64,000 bases of DNA from IMG/VR virus record IMGVR_UViG_3300042261_001152, positions 1 through 64,000 of that record, one strand, 5' to 3'. A program made the translations under genes and the position numbers. The DNA comes from a virus. The notes under the pieces were generated by a model. It saw nothing but the letters and a program-made list of their open reading frames with translations. It was not told the DNA's origin and made no database searches. Positions 7,931 to 15,011 of this stretch are shown here, in pieces; the first letter of the stretch is position 1, and each line of letters opens with the position of its first letter.

Positions 7931-9129
7931 TTACCAAAACCACCTTTTTTAAGATTCTGCTGAGCAAAGCCACCTTCGCCTCGGTGTATGAGTTTGGTGG
8001 GTCTGTTATCGCCAGTCACTGTGACAAAGCCTTCGGGTCCGCTTTCTTCACCGTGTATGAAATGTTTATAACCATCGCTGTTGCCTCGATGCAGAGCTGG
8101 CATCAGTGCCTGTTTGGCCTGCTGTATGTGATCATGCATTTTTAACAGAGCCTCCAGAGGTTCTGCCTGAGCCTTGATGTTCTTTAATTCAGACTTCATG
8201 GCTTCGGTCTTGGCCAGTTTGGTCTTTTCCATTTTAACAGCATCTATGCCCTTCTGATGACGTTCCTGTACATGAGACACGAGTCCCTGAACACTTGGAC
8301 GCTGATTGTGTCGTACCATGCGATTAATATAGGTGCTTAGATGTTCCTGCATTTCTGGTGACTGATGAAACACTGCGGCTCGATCTGAGTTCTTGAATAT
8401 GTCGCCAGCGGCATTCATTTCAGTTTTAAATTTATTGTGTTCTTCGGGTGTCAATGCTGCTTTTTTAGCACTAAAGCTCTTGTCCCAGGTATGCAGATGT
8501 ACATCTGGATGTTCGGCAAATCCACTTAGATCAGGTGTATAGTTAGCGTGCATGTCAGCCAGGCTTCGACCTTCATAGCCTGTGTGTACGGCAAAACCAA
8601 TCTTGGCATCGGCTATCTGACGACCCAGTTTGCCATTGACTGGCGCCTGGTATTCTATGAGCTGAGGTTTAAAACTAAAAGTATTGTCGGTGCGACGAAC
8701 GTCACCATCGGCCTTGTTGTATAAAAAGTCACCCTGGAATACTCCGGCCTTGGGTGAGACCTTGGGCAGGTATTTTAAAGCTGCGGTTAGTTTACTTACC
8801 AGACCAGGCGCATGAGCATGATTGGCTTTGATATCAGCTGCGGTATAGTTAATCTTGGGGGTTTTGTTCCAGGCACTTTTGCTGGCTACGAAAAATTTAC
8901 CGTTTTCGGGATTATGACCAAACACAACGCTGGGCGCACCATCGAATTTCGTCATGATTTTGGTGCCGCTGTCTAACCCCTGCAGGGCCTGTTCGGTGGT
9001 TTTGAGAGTGTTAAAGGCGTGATGGAATCCAGGCTCACCACTCTTGATTAAGTGGTCTTCTGGATGTTCTAGATGTTTTAATTTTTCTTCAGTAGGTTCT
9101 TCTACTAGAAAATTGGTAAATGCCTTCAT
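7927..9129 (-). CDS. RNA/DNA-ligase-like nucleotidyltransferase with capsid-targeting-like N-terminus
   Basis: About 400 residues from the ATG at 9129 (MKAFTNFLVEEP); an ATG at 9138 would add three residues. Ligase-type motifs are visible: motif I TKFDGAPSVVFG with the candidate AMP-accepting Lys (KxDG), a GVFQGDFLYN block like motif III, and EGFVTV followed by a basic TKLIHRG, like motifs IV and V. Known in aquatic T4-like phages as an uncharacterised ligase-like family (recollection). The start choice is supported by the MKxFxxFLxE pattern shared with the two downstream genes. A TATAAATA box lies at 9160-9167. Confidence 0.6.
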   Translation of the reverse strand: MKAFTNFLVEEPTEEKLKHLEHPEDHLIKSGEPGFHHAFNTLKTTEQALQGLDSGTKIMTKFDGAPSVVFGHNPENGKFFVASKSAWNKTPKINYTAADIKANHAHAPGLVSKLTAALKYLPKVSPKAGVFQGDFLYNKADGDVRRTDNTFSFKPQLIEYQAPVNGKLGRQIADAKIGFAVHTGYEGRSLADMHANYTPDLSGFAEHPDVHLHTWDKSFSAKKAALTPEEHNKFKTEMNAAGDIFKNSDRAAVFHQSPEMQEHLSTYINRMVRHNQRPSVQGLVSHVQERHQKGIDAVKMEKTKLAKTEAMKSELKNIKAQAEPLEALLKMHDHIQQAKQALMPALHRGNSDGYKHFIHGEESGPEGFVTVTGDNRPTKLIHRGEGGFAQQNLKKGGFGK

Positions 9130-9159
9130 ATGACCCATTGAAATATAATGTTAACCGTA

Positions 9160-9167
9160 TATTTATA
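9160..9167 (-). promoter_or_regulatory. Putative T4-type late promoter
   Basis: Exact TATAAATA on the minus strand, in a short gap 30 bases before the ligase-like gene start. It matches the T4 late-promoter box read by the gp55 sigma factor encoded at 52077-52622. Confidence 0.6.
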
Positions 9168-9170
9168 TAA

Positions 9171-10595
9171 CTATACATCTAGTCCTATGGGAGCATTGAA
9201 TACATTGGTAGAACTCTGATTTCTAAGAGCTATCCAGTTGTGATATTCCTGAGCCCAGTTAATCTGAGTATAGAAGTTATAGCTTAATATGCCATTCTTA
9301 AAGCTGCTGACAGCATAGGCTACATGCTGACGTTTTAGAACTTCGTCATAGAACATCTGATAGAAGTTATATTTGCTGGTTGATGTTTCACGACTGCTTT
9401 CTACCAGAGCTTTATCACAGATATAGCAAAATGTAATGAGATTGATGCCAGCGTTATCGGTATTGGTTAAATTGGCCTTGATAAACTCAGTGAGTTGTTT
9501 TTGCTGGGCAGCTGTTGTTTTAAGATCAGTGCCAAATTCCGGGTTGGGTTTTCGGGTCACAGTCATGGCCTCGTTAACATAGATCAGCAGATCCTTGAAT
9601 TTATTTAGATCTCGAACACCAAACTTCTGTAGTATGGGTTCAATTTTTGTGCGATCGCCTTCTATGAGTTTGATTAAACTAAGAACAGGAGCTCTGGGCC
9701 CTATGCGTCCCTGACCTATGACATAACTCTGCACCACGCTTTCACCTATGATTTTCTGTCCCTTTTGATTGCGTTTTTCAGCAGCTGTTAGATCGTTGTA
9801 CCACTTGGTAACATCTGCGACCTTGTCATACATGTCCTTGAATTTAACTGTATTGGTTTTAGCACTGGACACTTTGCTTTTAACGCTGATCTTCATGGCA
9901 GTACTTTCGCTTTCTTTGCCCGTGGGGCTGATGCTGATAAAGTAGTCTACCAGGGGGAAGTTGCTCTGTTTAGGTATGTAGATTTTAGCCTTGACCTGAC
10001 TCATGTTGGTGCGGGCCGGTATGCCCAGAACCTTTTTGATCTTGGCATCATTGCCCTTGAGTAAAATGCTAAGCTTAATGGCACTAAGCACTTCAAAGAA
10101 TTCGCTGGGGACTAGATCACGAGGGAACTTGGGCAGTGTGTATTGAGTAGCCGTTCCCTGAGCTGTAGTGTCTAATAAATGTATGATGCTGGATCTTTCT
10201 TCTGAACCTAGATCCACACTCTGTATGTATTTTTTAACATTGGCCACCATGCGATCAGGTTCAAGCCAGGTATTGACTATGCTGGGAACTATGTCACTGG
10301 GCTTAAACATGGGCTTGCCAGCCTTGGCTGCTTCCTTGGCCTTGACATAGAACTCACCACGATTGATGCTGACTTCACCACTTTTACCCGCAGGTGGATT
10401 ATACGTAGCGTTAAAAGGCACATCAGCCAACAGATTGGCCACGGCCCTGAGCAGTGTTTTTCTAACCTGCTGATCGGCGCCAGACACCTGTAAGGTAAAG
10501 GTCTTCTTGTTGTCAAACACAACGGTCGCCTGTGGTTTGAACCCCTTGGTCAGTGTGTTCTGCAGGGTTTTGATTTGCTGTGCTGATAGGGCCAT
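9171..10595 (-). CDS. Hypothetical protein, 474 residues
   Basis: Unrecognised large protein. Starts MALSAQQIKTLQNTLTKGF after a strong AAGGAG site. No clear nucleotide-binding or metal motif, signal or membrane segment. The middle (about 215-260) has KISVKSKVSSAKT, resembling the core of some restriction-type nuclease folds, but I cannot establish a catalytic Asp/Glu-Lys set. It ends NVFNAPIGLDV. It has its own GATAAATA late-type box at 10619-10626 and heads a series of virion-type genes, so late expression is likely. Confidence 0.55.
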   Translation of the reverse strand: MALSAQQIKTLQNTLTKGFKPQATVVFDNKKTFTLQVSGADQQVRKTLLRAVANLLADVPFNATYNPPAGKSGEVSINRGEFYVKAKEAAKAGKPMFKPSDIVPSIVNTWLEPDRMVANVKKYIQSVDLGSEERSSIIHLLDTTAQGTATQYTLPKFPRDLVPSEFFEVLSAIKLSILLKGNDAKIKKVLGIPARTNMSQVKAKIYIPKQSNFPLVDYFISISPTGKESESTAMKISVKSKVSSAKTNTVKFKDMYDKVADVTKWYNDLTAAEKRNQKGQKIIGESVVQSYVIGQGRIGPRAPVLSLIKLIEGDRTKIEPILQKFGVRDLNKFKDLLIYVNEAMTVTRKPNPEFGTDLKTTAAQQKQLTEFIKANLTNTDNAGINLITFCYICDKALVESSRETSTSKYNFYQMFYDEVLKRQHVAYAVSSFKNGILSYNFYTQINWAQEYHNWIALRNQSSTNVFNAPIGLDV

Positions 10596-10618
10596 GCTAA
10601 CTCCTTGATTCGATTGAA

Positions 10619-10626
10619 TATTTATC
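10619..10626 (-). promoter_or_regulatory. Putative late promoter (GATAAATA variant)
   Basis: GATAAATA on the minus strand, 24 bases before the start at 10595. The same variant precedes the genes starting at 974, 14987, 32354 and 55613. Confidence 0.45.
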
Positions 10627-10727
10627 TAGCACGTATTTGTTTGTATCAGGGAATATCAGTATAAAGCCTAGGACAAACAAATGTGTTCTAGGCTGTTTCT
10701 GGAGGTTGTGTCTAAATTATAGACAGA

Positions 10728-10754
10728 AAAAGTACTTGTAAATCAATGGGTTAG
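10728..10754 (+). repeat. Copy of a dispersed 27-base element
   Basis: One copy of the AAAAGTACTTGNAAATCAATGGGTTAG-type element that is tandemly repeated at 41624-41677 and 14044-14096. It spans the stop codon of the gene ending at 10743. A TATAAT box on the minus strand at 10716-10721 lies just downstream, with a poor -35 match (15-base spacing). The gap 10596-10742 also holds a 7-bp inverted repeat (AGCCTAG and CTAGGCT). Confidence 0.45.
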
Positions 10755-11237
10755 TTTATGCCAGGTTTTAACCTGATATTTGGCCCATTTGCCAAAGTTT
10801 GGAGTACCATCTACCTTGAATCTAATGTTAATGGTGCCCTGATCTTTATAAGCAGAACGAGGGAATTTAAAATAGTAAATACATTCTAATACAGGGCAGG
10901 CTACAATACATCTTAATATGCCAATCTTAGTTTGTATGTTTGAAATTTTAGCTTTTCTATGATTTAGGTTAGTGACATCAAAACTAACAGCGGTTTTGGC
11001 ATCACTATTATCACTAAAATCTTTATAAAATTCTGGTGTGCGTTTTAAATGGCTTCGTTTAGCTATGGCATATTCAAACAAATCATGTGCTTTTAATACA
11101 CCTAGTTTAGCCTTATAAAGATCATGAGCTATAACCGCTTTGGGCGCCCCTGGGAACGCTTTAGGGTGCAGATGCTCAACTAAAAGTAGCTGACCCTTAA
11201 GGTGATTGTTCTTATGTTTCGTCTTCGTCGCCGTCAT
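10743..11237 (-). CDS. Hypothetical protein
   Basis: About 164 residues from the ATG at 11237, which overlaps the upstream gene end by 26 bases. Unrecognised. Basic N-terminus (MTATKTKHKNNHLKGQ), a histidine-bearing LLLVEHLHPKAFPG segment and three Cys in ILRCIVACPVLECIYYF (about 107-123), a possible metal or disulfide site. Predicted soluble. Confidence 0.5.
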   Translation of the reverse strand: MTATKTKHKNNHLKGQLLLVEHLHPKAFPGAPKAVIAHDLYKAKLGVLKAHDLFEYAIAKRSHLKRTPEFYKDFSDNSDAKTAVSFDVTNLNHRKAKISNIQTKIGILRCIVACPVLECIYYFKFPRSAYKDQGTINIRFKVDGTPNFGKWAKYQVKTWHKLTH

Positions 11238-11451
11238 AAGCAATCACCTTTAAAGCTGCACCAATCATATCGCTGATAATTCTATCAGCAGCTGTATCAC
11301 GTATGACTATGCCCAGACCCTCGAGCTTATCACAATACGCATCCATGGCATCGCAAGCAGCCATGACTATGCTGGCCTCAGTCTCCTTGGCCTTCTGTTC
11401 TTCTGCGGCCCAATCCAGGGGCAGATAACCTGGTTTATTTACTCCCATCAT
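11212..11451 (-). CDS. Hypothetical small acidic protein
   Basis: About 79 residues, starting at the tandem ATG-ATG at 11451/11448 that follows AAGGAG. The second ATG has the better spacing (6 bases). Sequence MGVNKPGYLPLDWAAEEQKA, then an all-alpha acidic chain ending DGDEDET. Function not recognised. Its leader (11469-11555) contains competing hairpins and a T-run, so expression may be controlled by attenuation. Confidence 0.55.
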   Translation of the reverse strand: MMGVNKPGYLPLDWAAEEQKAKETEASIVMAACDAMDAYCDKLEGLGIVIRDTAADRIISDMIGAALKVIAYDGDEDET

Positions 11452-11468
11452 GTACTCCTTCATCATGT

Positions 11469-11555
11469 AAAAAACCTACTTGGGTTAATACAGTTACTAA
11501 ACTACACTAACCCAAGCAGGCTGCTTGGGGGTCCGAAAAAGGAATTAAACGGACC
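11469..11555 (-). promoter_or_regulatory. Attenuator-like leader with mutually exclusive hairpins
   Basis: Reading the minus strand from 11555: a hairpin GGTCCG/CGGACC (11530-11555), then CCCAAGCA/TGCTTGGG (11511-11529), then CTTGGGTTA (11516-11508) that can instead pair with TAACCCAAG (11487-11479), a 9-bp stem followed at once by TAGG and six T residues (11474-11469). The second and third stems share the same bases and cannot form together, as in a terminator/antiterminator switch. The coding start at 11451 lies about 18 bases downstream of the T-run. Confidence 0.5.
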
Positions 11556-11563
11556 AGTTGGTG

Positions 11564-11923
11564 TTACTTGTTAAATGCTTGCGCGCCAAATACTGCATAG
11601 GCCTGAGCAACCATTTCACGGCTAGGTTTACCGAGACGGTAGAATGTTTTATTGTCTCGAGCGCGTGTATTTGCATACACACTATAACCTGAGCGACGCA
11701 ACTCACTGATTCTTGCTCGTACTGAAGCAACAGTTGTACCAACTAAACCAGCTAACTGACCTGCAGTATAGCCAGAGTTACTTGGACCATTGTTTTCCAA
11801 TACAGCTAAGATTCTCTCATGCTTTGTCATAACGACTCCTTCAGATTTTGACCGCCCTTTTGAAACCCAGATTGTAGGCGCGGTCTTGCCCACAGCTGGT
11901 TTTGAAAATAAAAATTCAAACAT
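11564..11923 (-). CDS. Putative winged-helix DNA-binding protein
   Basis: 119 residues. From MTKHERILAVLENN (residue 32) on there is a helix-turn-helix: YTAGQLAGLVGTTVASVRARISELRRSGY fits a wHTH recognition-helix pattern (about 52-80), followed by a basic wing ending FYRLGKPS. The start at 11923 overlaps the upstream stop (TAATG). An internal ATG at 11830 has a strong AAGGAG site, so a shorter product is also possible. Likely an early transcriptional regulator; target unknown. Confidence 0.65.
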   Translation of the reverse strand: MFEFLFSKPAVGKTAPTIWVSKGRSKSEGVVMTKHERILAVLENNGPSNSGYTAGQLAGLVGTTVASVRARISELRRSGYSVYANTRARDNKTFYRLGKPSREMVAQAYAVFGAQAFNK

Positions 11924-12237
11924 TATGCCACCGCCAATTCTGCGATGTTAGCATCAACCTTAACTGCTGCTGGTTTAGCTGGCATCTTAACTGCCACAGG
12001 TTGCTTAACAAACTTGTTAAGAGCTGTAACATAGGCTGGGTTTGAAGCAAAGTCCTTCAAGCCTAGTAAATAAGCCGGAATGTCTTCACGCTTCATGGCC
12101 TTGGGTAATTCAACATACTTGATGTCAGTATTACCTGCTGCAACCTGACGGTTGATAGTGTCGGTCAAAGACAAAGTTGAATAACGAACTCGCATCTGAC
12201 CTTTGTTATTTTTTGCTACTCCTGCTACTTTAAACAT
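11923..12237 (-). CDS. Hypothetical protein
   Basis: About 104 residues from the ATG at 12237 (MFKVAGVAKNNKGQMRVRYS), chosen for its GAGGAG site. Unrecognised. The first half looks like a small alpha/beta fold; the C-terminal 35 residues are Ala/Pro/Val/Lys-rich and probably flexible. Directly coupled to the downstream wHTH gene. Confidence 0.55.
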   Translation of the reverse strand: MFKVAGVAKNNKGQMRVRYSTLSLTDTINRQVAAGNTDIKYVELPKAMKREDIPAYLLGLKDFASNPAYVTALNKFVKQPVAVKMPAKPAAVKVDANIAELAVA

Positions 12238-12253
12238 ATAATTACTCCTCAGT

Positions 12254-12412
12254 TTAATAATAAAACGCGATGATAATCGCACCCAAAACAGCGGTCAGCA
12301 ATACCAAAGCATCACCAACATCACTGCTATTCCAACCACTGGAATTCTTGCGAACGATCTGATAGCGACCGTTCAATAATTCTATTTCAAAATTCTTTCT
12401 ATAATCATGCAT
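12254..12412 (-). CDS. Small protein with C-terminal membrane segment
   Basis: 52 residues from ATG 12412 (MHDYRKNFEIELLNGRYQ), or 56 from ATG 12424. The last 20 residues (ALVLLTAVLGAIIIAFYY) form one transmembrane helix, giving a tail-anchored topology. A consensus promoter lies at 12423-12451, with its -10 box reaching the ATG at 12424, so the transcript starts almost at the codon and may be nearly leaderless. Function unknown. Confidence 0.5.
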   Translation of the reverse strand: MHDYRKNFEIELLNGRYQIVRKNSSGWNSSDVGDALVLLTAVLGAIIIAFYY

Positions 12413-12422
12413 AACAAACTCC

Positions 12423-12451
12423 ATTATATGATAAGTTTATCAAAATGTCAA
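12423..12451 (-). promoter_or_regulatory. Sigma70-like early promoter
   Basis: TTGACA, 17-base spacer, TATAAT on the minus strand, a perfect consensus. It directs transcription into the small membrane-protein gene ending at 12254. Confidence 0.7.
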
Positions 12452-12703
12452 TAGTTCTGCACTGGCATATCGTTCGTTGATCTGGTTGGGTTCAAAACTA
12501 CCTGAATCCCAGATATCATATCTGTCACCAAACTTGTCTTCGCGAATCTCTTTTTCTTTGACTCGCATGGCCATTCTAAAGCTATTTGAACTAAAATATA
12601 ACTCCCAGGACTTTTCGGGATTTCTTAGCTCATCATTCATGCAACGCATGACTCTGTAGCGATAGACTGGTTCTTGTTCAAACTCTAAATCATCAACTAT
12701 CAT
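12440..12703 (-). CDS. Hypothetical early protein
   Basis: 87 residues from the ATG at 12703 (MIVDDLEFEQEPVYRYRVMR). An ATG nine codons upstream is less likely because the AAAGGAAAT site lies between the two. Charged, soluble, aromatic-rich; no family recognised. It has its own early promoter at 12737-12764. Confidence 0.5.
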   Translation of the reverse strand: MIVDDLEFEQEPVYRYRVMRCMNDELRNPEKSWELYFSSNSFRMAMRVKEKEIREDKFGDRYDIWDSGSFEPNQINERYASAELLTF

Positions 12704-12736
12704 AATATCATTTCCTTTTTCATTTAACATACTACG

Positions 12737-12764
12737 ATTATATAGGAACGATTCAAAGAGTCAA
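12737..12764 (-). promoter_or_regulatory. Early promoter, conserved phage family
   Basis: TTGACT, 16-base spacer ending TCGTTCCTA, TATAAT. The spacer half next to the -10 is nearly identical to those at 38959 and 41182, so this is a phage-specific promoter class. Confidence 0.7.
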
Positions 12765-12779
12765 GCATTTTTGGTGATT

Positions 12780-13076
12780 TTAAAGCTCAAAATCTGCCTC
12801 ATTTTTAGGCACTAATCTGCCTGTTTTTAAGGCAATTTTCTCGGCGTATTCCTGGCAGTCCACACACAACTGAACCCCCGGAACTGCTTGCCTTCGAGCT
12901 CGGGGAATTTTTACATCACATTCCGCGCAGTGCGTGAGTCCAGGACCTACGCCTATCTTGGCTCTGACAGCGGCTATGGCATTCATGTTATTATGAATAG
13001 CATGAAGCTGGCCCATTTCGGCCTCTTCCAGATTTTCGTTCTGGATGCCTTCGACTTCTAATTCTTTATTATACAA
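12780..13076 (-). CDS. DksA/TraR-like zinc-finger protein
   Basis: 98 residues. The C-terminal half has CAECDVKIPRARRQAVPG followed by LCVDCQ, a four-Cys zinc finger of the DksA/TraR type (C-x2-C-x17-C-x2-C). TraR-family proteins bind the RNA polymerase secondary channel and change promoter output. The N-terminal half is a short predicted helix (EGIQNENLEEAEMGQL), as in TraR. It overlaps the upstream gene by eight bases. Predicted to alter host transcription early in infection; whether it binds polymerase is inference. Confidence 0.7.
   Translation of the reverse strand: MYNKELEVEGIQNENLEEAEMGQLHAIHNNMNAIAAVRAKIGVGPGLTHCAECDVKIPRARRQAVPGVQLCVDCQEYAEKIALKTGRLVPKNEADFEL
12795..12811. repeat. 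Short hairpin TGCCTCATTTTTAGGCA
   Basis: Inverted repeat with GCCT/AGGC arms around an AT loop. An identical copy is at 38997-39013 and a one-base variant at 37799-37815. It lies at the 3' end of the DksA-like gene. Confidence 0.4.
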
Positions 13077-13227
13077 GTTTCATCCCCTTGAATTTTGCTC
13101 GGACGCCGGTGTGACGGCTACGGCTATTGATCATGGCTACCCATTCTTTGGCAATTGATCCCTTATTAAAGTAATCAGCAAATACACGACCTTCTTTAAT
13201 GACTTCAATTTTATATACCTTTTTCAT
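13069..13227 (-). CDS. Small basic hypothetical protein
   Basis: 52 residues, MKKVYKIEVIKEGRVFADYF..., ending FKGMKLV. It overlaps the neighbours on both sides by 1-8 bases, typical of a coupled early operon. A DYFNKGSIAKEWVAMIN segment suggests an alpha/beta mini-domain. Not recognised. Confidence 0.5.
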   Translation of the reverse strand: MKKVYKIEVIKEGRVFADYFNKGSIAKEWVAMINSRSRHTGVRAKFKGMKLV

Positions 13228-13412
13228 TATTCAATCTCCGTTTCTACTTCTTCAATGGTTATGGTATCACCACATTCAAAATTACAGCGAGCTTCTAGTT
13301 CACGCATAGCTGCTCCAATGCTGGAACTTTCGGTGCTGTCAGCTAAAATGCTGTCTAGTTCACCACCAATGTTGCTAAGAACAATTCTTGCTACTCGTCT
13401 AAATTCACTCAT
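13227..13412 (-). CDS. Hypothetical small protein
   Basis: 61 residues starting MSEFRRVARIVLSNIGGELD, acidic C-terminus ending EEVETEIE. Overlaps the upstream stop by one base. Two Cys (ARCNFECGD) may be structural. No family recognised. Confidence 0.45.
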   Translation of the reverse strand: MSEFRRVARIVLSNIGGELDSILADSTESSSIGAAMRELEARCNFECGDTITIEEVETEIE

Positions 13413-13591
13413 TATTCAGCCTCCGCAAAAAATTGTTGACCAATACCAAATACAATATCAAAAGCTTCGACAACCTTGGGTTCATAGGCCATTCTGCGAA
13501 ACTTTTTAATTGATATGCAGATTTCTAAAAAGCCCATACCTTTGTCATCGGCCTGCTTTTGTACTATTTCAAATGCTTCTTTTGTTGTCAT
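13412..13591 (-). CDS. Hypothetical early protein
   Basis: 59 residues from the ATG at 13591 (MTTKEAFEIVQKQADDKGMG) behind AAAGGAAACC. All-alpha, unrecognised. First gene of a four-gene early operon (to 12780) driven by the promoter at 13625-13652. The leader between promoter and ATG closely resembles that of the gene starting at 12703. Confidence 0.5.
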   Translation of the reverse strand: MTTKEAFEIVQKQADDKGMGFLEICISIKKFRRMAYEPKVVEAFDIVFGIGQQFFAEAE

Positions 13592-13624
13592 TTTTTGGTT
13601 TCCTTTTTTATTTAACATACTGCT

Positions 13625-13652
13625 ATTATATAGAAACGAACCATTTTGTCAA
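13625..13652 (-). promoter_or_regulatory. Early promoter, conserved phage family
   Basis: TTGACA, 16-base spacer, TATAAT on the minus strand, with GCTTGACA and a TTCGTTTCTA spacer end related to the other early promoters. Confidence 0.7.
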
Positions 13653-13686
13653 GCCTGCTAAGTCTTTGATTTTTAAGGGTATTTTG

Positions 13687-13806
13687 CTAACCCATTGATT
13701 TTAAAGTACTAGTATTTTCTGCCTGTTTTTTAAGCAGTTCTTGCTGTTGTTGTTCTAGCTCCTGCTGATGGTGTTCAGCGGCCATTCTGTCGTCGTCTGT
13801 GATCAT
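13687..13806 (-). CDS. Small Gln-rich hypothetical protein
   Basis: 39 residues, MITDDDRMAAEHHQQELEQQ then QQELLKKQAENTS, a short charged coiled coil. ATG overlaps the TGA of the upstream gene (ATGA), so translation is probably coupled. The stop lies inside a copy of the dispersed 27-base element (13687-13710, reversed). Confidence 0.45.
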   Translation of the reverse strand: MITDDDRMAAEHHQQELEQQQQELLKKQAENTSTLKSMG

Positions 13807-13985
13807 TTAGGTTTCCTCAAGAGATCAAACACGGTCTGAACATTGTTATAGGCCCAGTCATTGATTTCGTTCAGTGGTATGTCAGTAATGAACATGGCAT
13901 CTGCTCGTCCCATTATGTACTCTTCTACGACAGCTGGTATGCTCTCATAATCTGACCAACCAAAATTTTCTTTTACTTTACCCAT
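13803..13985 (-). CDS. Hypothetical early protein
   Basis: 60 residues, MGKVKENFGWSDYESIPAVV..., acidic and soluble, ending DLLRKPK. Has its own early promoter at 14011-14038 and an AAGGAG site. Not recognised. Confidence 0.5.
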   Translation of the reverse strand: MGKVKENFGWSDYESIPAVVEEYIMGRADAMFITDIPLNEINDWAYNNVQTVFDLLRKPK

Positions 13986-14010
13986 TTAATCTCCTTAATT
14001 TACAAACAAT

Positions 14011-14038
14011 AGTATATAGGAATGACTCTAAGAGTCAA
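14011..14038 (-). promoter_or_regulatory. Early promoter, conserved phage family
   Basis: TTGACT, 16-base spacer ending TCATTCCTA, TATACT. Preceded directly upstream by two copies of the 27-base element at 14044-14096. Confidence 0.65.
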
Positions 14039-14043
14039 GCCCT

Positions 14044-14096
14044 AAAAATGCTTAAGAATCAATGGGTTAGAAAGTGCTTGAAAATCAAGTAGTTAG
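14044..14096 (+). repeat. Two tandem copies of the 27-base upstream element
   Basis: AAAAATGCTTAAGAATCAAT... (14044-14070) and AAAGTGCTTGAAAATCAAGT... (14071-14096), both ending GTTAG. They lie immediately upstream of the -35 box of the promoter at 14011-14038, the same arrangement as at 41624-41677. Confidence 0.55.
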
Positions 14097-14097
14097 A

Positions 14098-14319
14098 TTA
14101 CTTGATTCTATTGATGACCTGGCCCATGGTACTGGGGCTGGCAGATCCAGGTGAAATAGCTTCGGTTTTTTCGTCTATGTGTATGATATGTTGTTTGCGG
14201 AGTGCATCCAAGGTAAACCAGGTGCCGTCACCTACGCCTTTGGCATAGCCTTCGTTGCGTCCTACATAATACATGATGGCTACTAGTATGACCCAAAGGG
14301 CCGTCATGATTAAACTCAT
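14098..14319 (-). CDS. Small single-TM membrane protein
   Basis: 73 residues. Residues 3-19 (LIMTALWVILVAIMYYV) are a membrane helix, followed by a Gly-rich GRNEGYAKGVGDGTW and a soluble C-terminus. Overlaps the upstream gene stop by four bases. Function unknown. Confidence 0.5.
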   Translation of the reverse strand: MSLIMTALWVILVAIMYYVGRNEGYAKGVGDGTWFTLDALRKQHIIHIDEKTEAISPGSASPSTMGQVINRIK

Positions 14320-14987
14320 CGATGTTTCTCCTGTACAGTTACATAGGGTAACCAGTTGTTGATCTTTTTAATTAGCCTGTCGTGGACGTCCTTCCATTTG
14401 GTGCCACGGAAGGTTCTTAGATAGTAACGATAGCTGTATAACAATCTATAATGTTTGATGTTTTTGAGAACGTCATAGGGGTCAAGCTTAGGATAGTGAT
14501 AGCGAATCTCCATGGCAATGTCATGACCAAAGCTATCAATTTCATCAAACATGCTTAGATATTCTATCTGTGATTTTTGTGCGCCGGTCTTGCGGTGGTT
14601 TATGGGCATGTATAAATCGTGGGTGTAATTTTCGGGATTGCGTCGTTGATTCTGAGCCTTGTGTATGAGCTCATGCTGTACAGTCTGACTCAGTATGAAC
14701 AGGGTGCGTTTTTTGCGAGCCCGGGCATCAGCCCAATCAAAGTATTTGCTTTCGGTACTGAATTCTAGGACGATTTCTATGGGCTGGTTACGTCTTTGCC
14801 AGCAATAAAATCCCTTGACCCATTTACGATTGGGTTTGAGTCGGGAGTTTTGTTCATGCAGAACCATGATGCCAAAAGGTTTTAGGACTTCCTGTAGCTG
14901 GCGCACAATGGTAGATTTCAGCATCTTGCCAGTCCACTTGGACTCAAGCTTGAGCAACTGACGATCTATCTTTTTGGCCAGGTACAT
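14316..14987 (-). CDS. Putative zincin-type metalloprotease
   Basis: 223 residues, basic. Contains QHELIHKAQ (about 105-113), an HExxH zinc-protease motif, followed about 40 residues later by EYLSMFDEIDSFGHDIAMEI, which offers downstream Glu/His ligands as in SprT-like or anti-restriction zincins. Starts MYLAKKIDRQLLKLESK after AAAGGAGGG. Proteins of this kind are found in T4-like phage replication regions without known role. Catalytic activity is inference from the motif. Confidence 0.55.
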   Translation of the reverse strand: MYLAKKIDRQLLKLESKWTGKMLKSTIVRQLQEVLKPFGIMVLHEQNSRLKPNRKWVKGFYCWQRRNQPIEIVLEFSTESKYFDWADARARKKRTLFILSQTVQHELIHKAQNQRRNPENYTHDLYMPINHRKTGAQKSQIEYLSMFDEIDSFGHDIAMEIRYHYPKLDPYDVLKNIKHYRLLYSYRYYLRTFRGTKWKDVHDRLIKKINNWLPYVTVQEKHR

Positions 14988-15003
14988 GAACCCTCCTTTG
15001 TTT

Positions 15004-15011
15004 TATTTATC
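15004..15011 (-). promoter_or_regulatory. Possible late promoter (GATAAATA variant)
   Basis: GATAAATA on the minus strand 17 bases before the zincin-like gene start, overlapping the gp41 stop codon. Weak evidence on its own. Confidence 0.3.

Noticed and set aside
9171-10595. Restriction-nuclease fold for the 474-residue protein
   Set aside because: KSKVSSAK resembles a nuclease core by eye, but a matching acidic pair could not be placed.
10667-10725. Inverted repeats AGCCTAG/CTAGGCT and TGTCTA/TAGACA as terminator
   Set aside because: Neither is followed by a convincing T-run in the direction of transcription.
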